NCBI RefSeq assembly: GCF_947496995.1
Contig: NZ_CANMFD010000004.1
Coordinates: 62,001-126,000 of the forward strand
From: an uncultured Roseibium sp.
GTDB lineage: Bacteria > Pseudomonadota > Alphaproteobacteria > Rhizobiales > Stappiaceae
DNA length: 64,000 nt
Reading direction: 5' to 3'
Below are positions 55,726 through 63,841 of the stretch, one piece after another. The stretch's first letter is position 1. The number at the start of each line of letters is the position of its first letter. The translations under genes were made by a program, and so were the position numbers. The notes under the pieces are model-generated. The model saw only the letters and a list, made by a program, of their open reading frames with translations, was not told the origin of the DNA and did no database searches.

Positions 55726-56313
55726 TCAGCGAAACTTGATGATGTAGTTGACGGCGACATTCTTCGGCCGCGTCTCGGGGGCGGTCCTTGCCGGAGAATC
55801 CGGTGAACCTGTCAGTTTGCTCGAAATCGATGTTCCCGCCGCACTGCCCTGCTGCGAGATGGCTGCCGGCTGGGTGATGTCATACGAGTGCGTGTGGTCC
55901 TGCAGCGCATCGCACTGGAGAGAGCCGACGACATTCGCCACGTTGTTCCCGGTCGGGTCGAGACGATGTCCTGCGTCCGGGTCCATACCAGCTCCGGCAT
56001 CGGCACCGCGCAGGAACAGGCCGCGGTAGTCCGGAAGGCGGAACTCCAGGTCCGCCCCGGAATTCTGCTTCCCGTAAAGCTCACCCAGGACAGCGTGGAG
56101 TTCCGGATAAGCGGCTGCATTCAGGTAACGGCCGTCGCAAAGCATCCAGCCCTGCGATTCCACGTGACTTAACGGCGAGTCGGCAAGCGTTCCTTGCGCC
56201 GCCCCCGTGCTCGCGCAGGGCGCGTTCGCCCAGGTCGTATTTGGAGACCCCGAGACCGGGTCGACCTGTCCTGCAAAAGGGCACACGGTGCCAACGGGCG
56301 GTCCAGAAAACAT
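55726..56313 (-). CDS. Phage tail-collar domain protein
   Basis: A 195-residue protein with the Tail Collar/MdpB-type signature: GWMLCDGRYLNAAAYPELHA, then LPDYRGLFLRGAD, then the terminal RPKNVAVNYIIKFR. Such domains occur in phage tail fibre tips and in standalone bacterial proteins of unknown role. There is no other phage gene nearby. AAAGGGGATG precedes the ATG at 56313. It lies between the RhiA-like gene and a secreted protein gene on the same strand. Confidence 0.85.
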   Translation of the reverse strand: MFSGPPVGTVCPFAGQVDPVSGSPNTTWANAPCASTGAAQGTLADSPLSHVESQGWMLCDGRYLNAAAYPELHAVLGELYGKQNSGADLEFRLPDYRGLFLRGADAGAGMDPDAGHRLDPTGNNVANVVGSLQCDALQDHTHSYDITQPAAISQQGSAAGTSISSKLTGSPDSPARTAPETRPKNVAVNYIIKFR

Positions 56314-56469
56314 GGTTCATCCCCTTTCAATGTTACGTGTTGAAGAAGGGACCGGAGGCATTGTCACAGGCGCGAATGCGCTGCCGGGAGGTGCAGCCAT
56401 CGGCAGGGCGCGCTCCGATCCCACCGGCGCCGCGCAGATAGCGCGGAGCCGGAACTGGGCGATGGACGA

Positions 56470-57159
56470 TCAGGCCGGTGAAATGTCCCAGGTATTGTCA
56501 GCCTGGAGTACACAATTGAGATCGTAGACCGCAGGCGGGAACTTGGCTTCGGCGGTCTGGGTGATCGTATCGATATTCAGAACCGTGCCGATTTTCACGT
56601 TCGTTCCCGCGGCGATCCAGTAGCTCGGGGTCGGCGTGAAAGTATGCTTCAGATTGGTCCCGGCCTGAACACAGTAGGTGCCGGTTCCCGACATCCCGAT
56701 GCCGACGGAATACCGGTTGTTCGGAACGTTTGCGGCATCATTGATGACCAGAGATCCCGACGGAGGACCCTTGACCGGCGTGCTGAGGCCCGGTCCATCT
56801 GTCAGCGAAAACTCTGTGGTGTTGGCTCCGGCCGGACTGCAGTCCACATCACCCGACGCATGGAAATCCACGCCAGGCATCAACACGCCCGTGTCGCTCC
56901 AGACGAAATTATAGTCGATTTCCCATGTGAATTTGATCCGGTTGCCGACCCGCAACTTGTAAGGCGAGCAGAACCAGGCCATCGAGAACACATCCGCCGA
57001 CGGCTGGGGCAATTTCTGGTAGACGAAGAAGGTCCAGGGCTGTGCAGATTCGTTGGTCAGCGTCATGGAATATTGGGTTCCAAGGGCTTCCACCGCTTCC
57101 TGAGATGCGCGCAGTTCTTGGCTCAACGATTGCCTTGCATAACTGATTTCAAGTGTCAT
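56470..57159 (-). CDS. RhiA-like protein
   Basis: A 229-residue protein resembling RhiA of Rhizobium leguminosarum, recalled by pattern: YSMTLTNESAQPWTFFVYQK, VFSMAWF, FTWEIDYNFVWSDTG and VGIGMSGTGTYCVQAG. RhiA is made in the rhizosphere under control of the LuxR-type protein RhiR, and its biochemical role is unknown. Here no rhiB/rhiC or rhiR is adjacent. The ATG at 57159 follows GAGAGGAAAG; the longer frame to 57222 is unnecessary. It heads a leftward group of three genes and carries the SARP-type repeats upstream. Confidence 0.62.
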   Translation of the reverse strand: MTLEISYARQSLSQELRASQEAVEALGTQYSMTLTNESAQPWTFFVYQKLPQPSADVFSMAWFCSPYKLRVGNRIKFTWEIDYNFVWSDTGVLMPGVDFHASGDVDCSPAGANTTEFSLTDGPGLSTPVKGPPSGSLVINDAANVPNNRYSVGIGMSGTGTYCVQAGTNLKHTFTPTPSYWIAAGTNVKIGTVLNIDTITQTAEAKFPPAVYDLNCVLQADNTWDISPA

Positions 57160-57249
57160 TTGACTTTCCTCTCGTGAAGGTTCGATCCCTCGGCCATCGG
57201 TGTGGCCTGTGGACCGCTTCAACGTAGTCGGGACCTTCAGATTTCAGTC

Positions 57250-57271
57250 AGTCAAAAATGCGTAAATTATT
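57250..57271 (-). promoter_or_regulatory. Tandem 11-bp repeats upstream of the RhiA-like gene
   Basis: Read on the minus strand, AATAATTTACG (57271-57261) is followed at once by CATTTTTGACT (57260-57250), then GACTGAAA. Each agrees with the shared consensus at eight of eleven positions. The tract ends 91 bp before the start codon at 57159. It matches the AidA-type promoter, where the repeats are followed by GACAGAAA. Confidence 0.5.
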
Positions 57272-57601
57272 GATTTTACGCGATAATTTTTTATTCAGAT
57301 TTTTTACGGCCATCATTTATTCGTAAAATCCAGACATGTGGAAGCACCCCGGAAAACCGCGCGGGCTGTCGTCAGATCGCGGTTTTCATTTCAAGAAATA
57401 ATCGAAGGATAGACAAAGCGGCGCCTTTCAGGCGCCCGGGTGCACCTGCAAGGCGCGCTCCGCAGATATCTCCAATAAACTATGCGATGAAATTACTGCA
57501 TACATTATTTATGAAGTATATTTTATGCATGGTATGCCAGATGAAATAATAGTCTAGACGAGCTGAATATTAACAATGAAACGCCAATATCGCCGGATTG
57601 C
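57272..57601. other. A/T-rich regulatory region between divergent RhiA-like and AidA-like genes
   Basis: No gene was seen. It contains more copies of the ATTTTTTACG-type motif (for example TTTTTTACG at 57300-57308) and the inverted pair GCGTAAA/TTTACGC at 57260-57281, overlapping the RhiA-side repeats. It is markedly richer in A/T than the surrounding coding sequence. Confidence 0.45.
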
Positions 57602-57623
57602 TATTTTTTACGTATTTTTTACT
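57602..57623 (+). promoter_or_regulatory. Tandem 11-bp repeats upstream of the AidA/PixA pair
   Basis: TATTTTTTACG (57602-57612) and TATTTTTTACT (57613-57623) are adjacent copies differing at one position. They end 106 bp before the start codon at 57729. This is the clearest copy of the motif shared with the two other promoters in this region. Confidence 0.6.
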
Positions 57624-57728
57624 GACAGAAAATATTCGGCTCGCTTACCCTGACACCACTGGACGCCGGTGCCGAGAGCAACAAGAGCTGCGACCATCGT
57701 CGCGTAGAGCCTAATGGAAGGAAGTCTT

Positions 57729-58139
57729 ATGGCCGTCATTCAACCGGGCATTTGCTCCTGCTTCATTCAGATCTGGGTGAATTCGAATGCACTTCTCAAC
57801 AGCAAGGCCACGGGCATCTATCTGGTAGACAACACGCTTCACGACGGAGGATCGAACGAAGGCTCCGCAAATCTCCTTACCGTCGTAAACACAGGCACAT
57901 ATATCTGCTGGACGCTGCTCAATATCGATCCGGTTTCCGGCATGCAATTGCGGATCCGGAGTTTCGGAGACGCCGACATCTTCGGCGCCGGTGGAGCCCC
58001 GCAAATGGTCAATGCGACCACATGGACCGGACAGGCGCAGGCCGAGGGAACAGATCGTTACGCAATCAATTTCAGTGCGTTCAACTCCTGCTCTACTCCC
58101 ATTTTGACCAGAGTTACCCCGAGCCTGAAAGCCGGCTGA
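57729..58139 (+). CDS. AidA/PixA-family protein
   Basis: A 136-residue protein. The block GIYLVDN...SANLLTVVNTGTYICW and the later FGDADIF pattern fit the AidA/PixA (inclusion-body) family, with the usual short beta-rich layout. PixA forms cytoplasmic crystals in Xenorhabdus, and AidA is quorum-sensing controlled in Burkholderia. No signal peptide is clear. GGAAGGAAG precedes the ATG at 57729. It is followed by a second family member 36 bp later. Confidence 0.65.
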   Translation: MAVIQPGICSCFIQIWVNSNALLNSKATGIYLVDNTLHDGGSNEGSANLLTVVNTGTYICWTLLNIDPVSGMQLRIRSFGDADIFGAGGAPQMVNATTWTGQAQAEGTDRYAINFSAFNSCSTPILTRVTPSLKAG

Positions 58140-58175
58140 TCGGACGATATGTCCACTGCCCCCAAGGAAACCACA

Positions 58176-58670
58176 ATGACCACTCCCGAAATCGTGGCCG
58201 AAGTCTCGCTTGTTCCATCGACGAAAATTCAACCGCAAACCAGCATCACCATTGCGGTGGACACTGCCTATGTCGCCGGGCAGCAGAGCTGTAATATCGT
58301 CCAGGGTATCTACATGATGGACAATCGTGTCGCCAACGGCACAACCGGTGAAGGGACACTCGAACTCAGCACCGTTTGCAACGTCGGTGACCTTGTCGGT
58401 TTCAACGCGGTCCCCATCAACGCACTGGGGTCTTCCGAAGACGAGGTGGAAATTACGGCAATCAATGTCTCTTACGGCAGCGTTTTCAGTGCTGCCGGCA
58501 TGCCGCGCCCGCAACCGGCTCTTCCCGGAGAACCCGCCGGGGCCTACTGGATCGGCCAGGCATTCAACAAGGGGACACAGACCTATCAGATCCAGATCAA
58601 GGTGACCGTCGGCAAGCTCCAGCCGGTTTCCTATTTCGTGAGCTGGAACCCGTTCATAACCTGCAAGTGA
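58176..58670 (+). CDS. AidA/PixA-family protein, second copy
   Basis: A 164-residue protein of the same family as its neighbour, with GIYMMDN...GTLELSTVCNVGDLVGF and FVSWNPFITCK at the end. It is longer and only distantly similar to the first copy. AAGGAAA before ATG at 58176 (MTTPEIVAE) decides the start over an ATG at 58149. Role unknown; co-transcribed with the first copy. Confidence 0.65.
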   Translation: MTTPEIVAEVSLVPSTKIQPQTSITIAVDTAYVAGQQSCNIVQGIYMMDNRVANGTTGEGTLELSTVCNVGDLVGFNAVPINALGSSEDEVEITAINVSYGSVFSAAGMPRPQPALPGEPAGAYWIGQAFNKGTQTYQIQIKVTVGKLQPVSYFVSWNPFITCK

Positions 58671-58718
58671 TATGTCCCGAATGACCTGCCCGTCACGGCG
58701 CAGCTCCAACTGTCGCCT

Positions 58719-59582
58719 CTATTCATACTGCAACAGCTTCTCATTGACGGCGTCCACCGCCCGCAGCCGCTCTCTGCCCTCGCGGCCGCTGAGCAAGGTG
58801 GCACGCACGACGATCTGGTGGCAAAGCGCCAGCACGGCGGCATGATTGAACTGCGGACCTTCCGAATGGGTGCGGCAATGGAAATGCCAGCGCGCTCCGG
58901 AATGGCGCGGCATGCTCTCGTCTGATATCAGCGCAAGCTCGCCGCCGGCTTCCGTCACCGCATCCAGAAGGCGGCTCGTGCCCGCCATCCGGCGGCGAAG
59001 CACGATCGCGATCACCAGATCGCCCTTTTCGATCCGCGCCACATGCTCGCCGAGGGTCTCGCCACCTTGCGGAAAAACCACCACCTCGGGAACGATCTTG
59101 GTGAGCTGCCAATAGAGATACTGTGCAAAGGAATGACTTATGCGCTGCCCGGCGATCCAGACCTTGCGTGTCGAAATGACGGCCCGCGACAGCGCATCGA
59201 GATCGGCCGCGCTGAGCTTGCTGAAGGTCCAGTCGAGATTGTCCTTGTCCTCGCGCATGTCCATGGCCAGCGCGGCGGCGTTCGCCTCTGGCTCGGAGTG
59301 GGCAAAGAACAACCGTGATCCGGTCTCGCGCTCGTCGCGCACGGCCTTCCTGGCCTTGTCGTAGCTTTCAAAGCCGATGCGCCGAACGAAGCGGGACACC
59401 GTGGCCTTGGATACCTCGCACAGCCGTGCCAGCTCCTGAGCATCATAGCTGCCGAGCTCCCCGGGAAAGTCGAGAAGGAATTCGGCAAGGCGGCGCTCCG
59501 CCGGACTGAGCACCGGCAGAACACGCTGCACCCTGCCCAGGAACGGCTCGTCATCACTGTGATTTTGAAACTCTGATTTCAT
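58719..59582 (-). CDS. RpiR/MurR-family regulator with SIS domain
   Basis: A 287-residue regulator. An N-terminal RpiR helix-turn-helix (about 10-85: LSPAERRLAEFLLDFPGELG, then LARLCEVSKATVSRFVRRIG) is followed by a SIS sugar-phosphate-binding domain (about 125-265, VWIAGQRISHSFAQYLYWQL). Such proteins sense phosphorylated sugars or acids and control uptake operons. The ATG at 59582 follows GGAAAG; a longer frame to 59705 is not needed. It is divergent from the tct operon and likely controls it. Confidence 0.9.
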   Translation of the reverse strand: MKSEFQNHSDDEPFLGRVQRVLPVLSPAERRLAEFLLDFPGELGSYDAQELARLCEVSKATVSRFVRRIGFESYDKARKAVRDERETGSRLFFAHSEPEANAAALAMDMREDKDNLDWTFSKLSAADLDALSRAVISTRKVWIAGQRISHSFAQYLYWQLTKIVPEVVVFPQGGETLGEHVARIEKGDLVIAIVLRRRMAGTSRLLDAVTEAGGELALISDESMPRHSGARWHFHCRTHSEGPQFNHAAVLALCHQIVVRATLLSGREGRERLRAVDAVNEKLLQYE

Positions 59583-59784
59583 CTTTCCAATTAACGGTTT
59601 CACTGCTGAAATTGCAAGCGCTCTCCATTCATCGCTGTGAGAAGTGGAATATTCCTGGACCGCAACCCTCGAAATTCGGCGAGAAACGCGGCATTTCCGG
59701 GCCATTTTCCGCCTAGGACTTCACCAGTCTGACCAAATTTATTGCACTTGCCCGAATTGCCTGTTTTTCCGCTTGCGGTGAATA

Positions 59785-59820
59785 TGAAACTGTAATTTCA
59801 TTTTCTGGAAATTGAATTTC
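59785..59820. promoter_or_regulatory. Candidate RpiR operator upstream of the tct operon
   Basis: TGAAACTGTAATTTCA (59785-59800) and GAAATTGAATTTC (59808-59820) are near-perfect or perfect inverted repeats built from GAAA/TTTC half sites. They lie 39-74 bp before the tctC start codon. RpiR-type operators often show such symmetry. Confidence 0.5.
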
Positions 59821-59858
59821 GCGTTCGCCATTACGTATCCACATCCAGGAGTTCCGCC

Positions 59859-60824
59859 ATGCCTGCCACTTCCAGACTGACGATTGCCCTCCTTGCCGCC
59901 GGCCTTTCCGTGACTGCTCCGGCGGCATATGCCGCAGATTATCCCGAGCGTCCGGTGCGTATCCTCGTATCGTTCCCGCCGGGTGGATCGAGCGATCTCG
60001 TTGCCCGTCTCCTGTCGGAAAAGCTGAGCAGCGAACTCGGCCAGCAGTTCGTGGTGGAGAACAAGCCGGGAGCCGCGGGCACGGTTGCCGCGACAGAGCT
60101 CAAGAACGCGGCCAATGACGGTTACACCCTGATGCTGTCCAACCTCACCCCGTTCAGCGTCGCACCGACCCGCTTTCCCGACACGCCTTACGACCCGGTC
60201 GAGGATTTCACCCATATCGCCTATATCGGCGCGGTTCATCTGGGCATGTTCGCGTCTCCCGAACTCGGCACACCCGACATGGCAGCCTTCACGGAAAAGG
60301 CCAGGGCCGAACCGGGCGTGCTGGACTTCGGCTCCTCCGGGGTCGGCTCCTGGGGCCATGTCTTCGCCGTCGCTTTCGCCAACGAGGCCGACGTCGAACT
60401 GTCCCACATTCCCTACAAGGGCTCCGGGCCCATGCGTCTCGACTTCCGTGCCGGTGTGATTCCGGTGATATTCGACGCCGTGCCGCAGAACCTGCCCAAT
60501 GTCGAGGAAGGCAACGCCATCCCCCTCGCCGTCAGCGCCCCGGAGCGCCTCGCAACGCTGCCTGACACACCCACCTTTGTCGAACTCGGTTATGACATCG
60601 TCGCGGAAAACTGGCTGGGCATCTCGGCTCCCGCCGGCATCGACGCGAAGATAACCGGAACTTTGCAGGAAGCCCTGGCAACCGCGCTGCAATCCGACGA
60701 TGTCGTCAAGCAGTTCGACACCTGGGGGATCATCCGTTCGGACATGTCGAGTGAAGCCTTCGCCGATTATGTCGCGGCTTCTGCCGAGAGCTGGGCGCCG
60801 CTCGTCAGGCAGGCGAGTGAATGA
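59859..60824 (+). CDS. Tripartite tricarboxylate transporter solute-binding protein (TctC/Bug family)
   Basis: A 321-residue periplasmic receptor. A signal peptide (to AAYAA) precedes the Bug family start DYPERPVRILVSFPPGGSSD, with the conserved PGG loop. Further family blocks are KPGAAGTVAATEL and FVELGYDIVAENWLG. These proteins bind carboxylates for TctAB. AGGAG precedes the ATG at 59859. It is first in an operon with a BMP-like gene, tctB and tctA. The ligand is unknown. Confidence 0.92.
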   Translation: MPATSRLTIALLAAGLSVTAPAAYAADYPERPVRILVSFPPGGSSDLVARLLSEKLSSELGQQFVVENKPGAAGTVAATELKNAANDGYTLMLSNLTPFSVAPTRFPDTPYDPVEDFTHIAYIGAVHLGMFASPELGTPDMAAFTEKARAEPGVLDFGSSGVGSWGHVFAVAFANEADVELSHIPYKGSGPMRLDFRAGVIPVIFDAVPQNLPNVEEGNAIPLAVSAPERLATLPDTPTFVELGYDIVAENWLGISAPAGIDAKITGTLQEALATALQSDDVVKQFDTWGIIRSDMSSEAFADYVAASAESWAPLVRQASE

Positions 60825-61792
60825 TGCGTATTCGCCCGCTTTCCCCGTCAGGGAAAGATCTACCGGAAGTTGCCGTCGTTGTCGTCGGCGAGGCAAATGA
60901 CGACGGTTTCAACGCCAGCGGTTTGGCGGGGGCGCAGGCGGCAGCGGACGCCGGCATGGCCAGGATCAGCATCATCGACGGCCTTGCCTATGATGCGCAC
61001 GCCATTACCGAAAGCCTTCTGGCAGCAATGGCGGATTTTGACGGGCTGGTTTTCATCGGCGGTCAGGGGGACAGTGTAATGCCGCACGTCGCCCGCGCCT
61101 TTGGTCGCAAGCGGTTTGCGATCGTTCAGGGCGAGAGCCGCCTGACGAACCTTGCCTGCTACGATGTCGCCCAGGAGCAATCGGCGTTTCTCGCCGGTTG
61201 CCTCGCGGCCTGGATGACACGCTCAGGGACGGTCGGCCATCTGTCCGGCCACCGTGTACGGCCGGGCCTGAAGGCCCGCGCCGCCTTCGTGGAGGGCGTG
61301 CGCCACGCCGCCCCTGAGGTCACGGTTCTGACCTCTTTCTGCGGTTCCCAGGACGACAACCTGGTGACCCGCAAATGGGCCGATGCTCAGATCAAAGCGG
61401 GAGCCGATGTCATGTTCACGATGCTCAACGGCGCCCGCGCCGGAGCGATCAATGCCTGCCGTGCGGGGGGAGCCTGGCAGATCGGTAACGCGCTCGACTG
61501 GGTCGCGCTTCATCCGGATGTCTTTCTCGCCTCCGCCCTCGCCCGCATCGACCGGGGCGTCGAACGCGCGATTGCAGATGTCGCGACCGGCAATCTACCT
61601 AATGAGAGCATCACGCTTGGTCTGGCGGAAGGCGAATATGTCGGCCTCAGTCTTGGCGGAGACGTCCCCGACGACATCGCAGAACGTCTTCAGCCGGTCG
61701 TTCGGGCCCTCAAGGGCGGTGATCTTGCGCTCGGCGGCGATTTCAACGGTGCGGAGTTCGTTCCCGGCATGGCAGCGGAGGCAAGGGGATGA
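60821..61792 (+). CDS. BMP/PnrA-like protein without signal peptide
   Basis: A 323-residue protein of the BMP (basic membrane protein, PnrA) family. VAVVVVGEANDDGFNASGLA, DGLVFIGGQGDSVMPHVA, and later GADVMFTMLNGARAGAINAC are the usual blocks. It lacks any export signal or lipobox and so should be cytoplasmic, unlike lipoprotein BMPs that feed nucleoside transporters. It overlaps tctC by four bases (ATGA) and overlaps tctB at its end. A cytoplasmic sensing or regulatory role is a guess. Ligand unknown. Confidence 0.75.
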   Translation: MMRIRPLSPSGKDLPEVAVVVVGEANDDGFNASGLAGAQAAADAGMARISIIDGLAYDAHAITESLLAAMADFDGLVFIGGQGDSVMPHVARAFGRKRFAIVQGESRLTNLACYDVAQEQSAFLAGCLAAWMTRSGTVGHLSGHRVRPGLKARAAFVEGVRHAAPEVTVLTSFCGSQDDNLVTRKWADAQIKAGADVMFTMLNGARAGAINACRAGGAWQIGNALDWVALHPDVFLASALARIDRGVERAIADVATGNLPNESITLGLAEGEYVGLSLGGDVPDDIAERLQPVVRALKGGDLALGGDFNGAEFVPGMAAEARG

Positions 61793-62235
61793 TGCTGAAA
61801 CGGCTCAAGCAACAGTCCGGAACGCTTCTGCTTCTGGCCATCGGACTGTTCTTCGGGCTCGGCGCACTGTCGTTCCTCGATCCCGGCACACCGCGGCGCA
61901 TGGGACCGGGCGCCTTCCCGATGATCGCCGGGCTCGTTCTTGTCATCCTTGCCTGTATCGCACTCGTCAGGGATCTGCGGCAGGCACCGGATTACACGCC
62001 TGCGGACTGGCGGTCCGTCGGCGCTGTTGCCGTAGCCGTCGCCCTGTTTGCGCTTGTCACACCCGCCTTCGGCGTCCTGCCAGCCGCAGGCGCCTGCGCG
62101 CTTGCCGCAAGCTTTGCCGTCGGCCGCCTGTCGCACCTGCGGCGGGCCGCGCTCGTGGCAGGCGCCGTTGCCGGTGTCTGGCTGATTTTCATTGTCGGGC
62201 TGAAATTGCCGCTCGAAGCGTTCAAGGGGTTCTGA
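61789..62235 (+). CDS. TctB small membrane subunit
   Basis: A 148-residue protein with four membrane helices, typical of the TctB subunit of TTT transporters. The LLLLAIGLFFGLGALSFLDP start and the GPGAFPMIAGLVLVILA block are the family hallmarks. It overlaps the BMP-like gene by four bases and precedes tctA with a four-base gap, so it is translationally coupled. It is required with TctA for transport. Confidence 0.88.
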   Translation: MMLKRLKQQSGTLLLLAIGLFFGLGALSFLDPGTPRRMGPGAFPMIAGLVLVILACIALVRDLRQAPDYTPADWRSVGAVAVAVALFALVTPAFGVLPAAGACALAASFAVGRLSHLRRAALVAGAVAGVWLIFIVGLKLPLEAFKGF

Positions 62236-62239
62236 TCCG

Positions 62240-63718
62240 ATGCTGGACAATCTCGCGCTCGGCTTTGCCACCGCCACCACGCTTCCGAACCTTCTCTACT
62301 GCTTTCTCGGGACCTTTCTGGGAACCTTCATCGGTGTCCTGCCGGGGCTCGGCCCGCTGGCCGCGGTCGCCATGCTGCTTCCGGTGTCGTTCTACCTGCC
62401 GCCCGAAACCGCGCTGGTCATGCTGGCCGGGGTTTATTACGGCGCCGAATACGGCGGTTCCATCGCCTCGATCCTGCTCAACATTCCCGGAACGCCCTCT
62501 TCGTCGATCACCTGCCTGGACGGCTATCCCATGGCCCGGCAGGGCCGCGCCGGCGTGGCGCTTCTGATGACCGCCCTCGCCTCGTTCTTCGGCGGCGTCT
62601 TCGGCATTCTCGTGATTGCAGCGCTCGCACCCGTGCTCGCGGAGTTCGCGCTGTTGCTGCAGCCGGCCGATTATTTCGCCGTCATGCTACTCGGACTGGT
62701 GGCTGCCTCGGTAGTGAGCAACTCCGGCACCTTGCGCGGTGTGATGATGGTCTGTCTCGGTGTGCTTCTCGGCACGGTCGGCGTCGACGTCAACAGCGGC
62801 GTCACGCGCTTTACCGGCGGCGTTCAGGACCTGCGCGACGGCGTCGGCCTAGTCGTCGTCGCCATGGGTCTCTTCGGTGTCTCCGAGGCAATGACTTCGG
62901 CGCGCGGCGCAACACCGTCCTACGCAACGGAAAAGGTCTCATGGCGGCGTTTTCTGCCCCAGGCGGACGAATGGCTGCGCGCGCTCGCCCCTGCCCTGCG
63001 CGGCAGTTTTATAGGAAGTTTCTTCGGAACGCTGCCCGGCACCGGCCAGACGGTCGCCTCGTCCATTGCTTATGCCCTGGAAAAGCGCGTCTCCCGCAAC
63101 CGTGCCCAGTTCGGCAAGGGGGCGATCGAGGGCGTCGTGGTGCCTGAATCGGCCAACAACGCCGCCGCCCAGACCGCCTTCATCCCCACGTTGACGCTCG
63201 GCATCCCCGGCAGCACGACCATGGCGCTGATGATCGGCGCCCTGATGATCCACGGCGTCACCCCAGGTCCGCGGCTGATCTCCGAACATCCTGCCCTTTT
63301 CTGGGGCCTGATCGTGTCCTTCCTGTTCGGCAATCTGTTTTTGCTGGTGCTCAACATTCCGCTCATAGGCATCTGGGTGCGGCTGTTGCAGATCCCGCAT
63401 TATTTTCTCTATCCCGCGGTCGTCGTCCTCATCTCCATCGGCGTCTACAGCATCGATCACAGCCTGTTCGACGTCTGGACGATGCTCGCCTTCGGCTTTC
63501 TCGGCTATGTGCTGCGGCTCTATCGCTATGAACCCGCCCCGCTTCTCATCGGCTTCATCCTCGGCCCGATGATGGAGGAATATCTCAGGCGCGCCATGCT
63601 GCTGTCGCGCGGAGACCCGATGGTCTTCTTCGAACGGCCGGGCAGTGCCGTCCTGATAGGGATTTCGATTGTCCTTCTCATTCTCACCGCCCTGCCGCGA
63701 CGCAAACAGAAAGCGTGA
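62240..63718 (+). CDS. TctA large membrane subunit
   Basis: A 492-residue integral membrane protein with about twelve hydrophobic helices. The duplicated TctA motifs are clear: GTFIGVLPGLGPLAAVAMLL and the later GSFFGTLPGTGQTVASSIAY (the second GxxPGxGxT site), with EYGGSIASILLNIPGTPSS between. It forms the cation-coupled carboxylate channel. Together with TctC and TctB it makes a complete TTT transporter. Substrate unknown. Confidence 0.94.
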   Translation: MLDNLALGFATATTLPNLLYCFLGTFLGTFIGVLPGLGPLAAVAMLLPVSFYLPPETALVMLAGVYYGAEYGGSIASILLNIPGTPSSSITCLDGYPMARQGRAGVALLMTALASFFGGVFGILVIAALAPVLAEFALLLQPADYFAVMLLGLVAASVVSNSGTLRGVMMVCLGVLLGTVGVDVNSGVTRFTGGVQDLRDGVGLVVVAMGLFGVSEAMTSARGATPSYATEKVSWRRFLPQADEWLRALAPALRGSFIGSFFGTLPGTGQTVASSIAYALEKRVSRNRAQFGKGAIEGVVVPESANNAAAQTAFIPTLTLGIPGSTTMALMIGALMIHGVTPGPRLISEHPALFWGLIVSFLFGNLFLLVLNIPLIGIWVRLLQIPHYFLYPAVVVLISIGVYSIDHSLFDVWTMLAFGFLGYVLRLYRYEPAPLLIGFILGPMMEEYLRRAMLLSRGDPMVFFERPGSAVLIGISIVLLILTALPRRKQKA

Positions 63719-63801
63719 CCGGAAACACATCCGGGGAGCGTTTCACCAGCCCCGGAAAGATCGCGCTTTCAGGCACACCGCCCGGAGTTTCCGATTGTTC
63801 G

Positions 63802-63841
63802 ATGAAGCCGCTGCACCGATTGTCTGATGCAGCGGCTTCAT
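63802..63841 (+). terminator. Hairpin downstream of the tct operon
   Basis: ATGAAGCCGCTGCA (63802-63815) pairs perfectly with TGCAGCGGCTTCAT (63828-63841) across a 12-base loop. It lies 83 bp after the tctA stop codon. No T run follows, so termination may need Rho. Confidence 0.5.

Noticed and set aside
48682..58670. Prophage or integrated island with attachment sites
   Set aside because: Apart from one collar-domain gene there are no integrase, structural or lysis genes and no tRNA or flanking direct repeats were seen.
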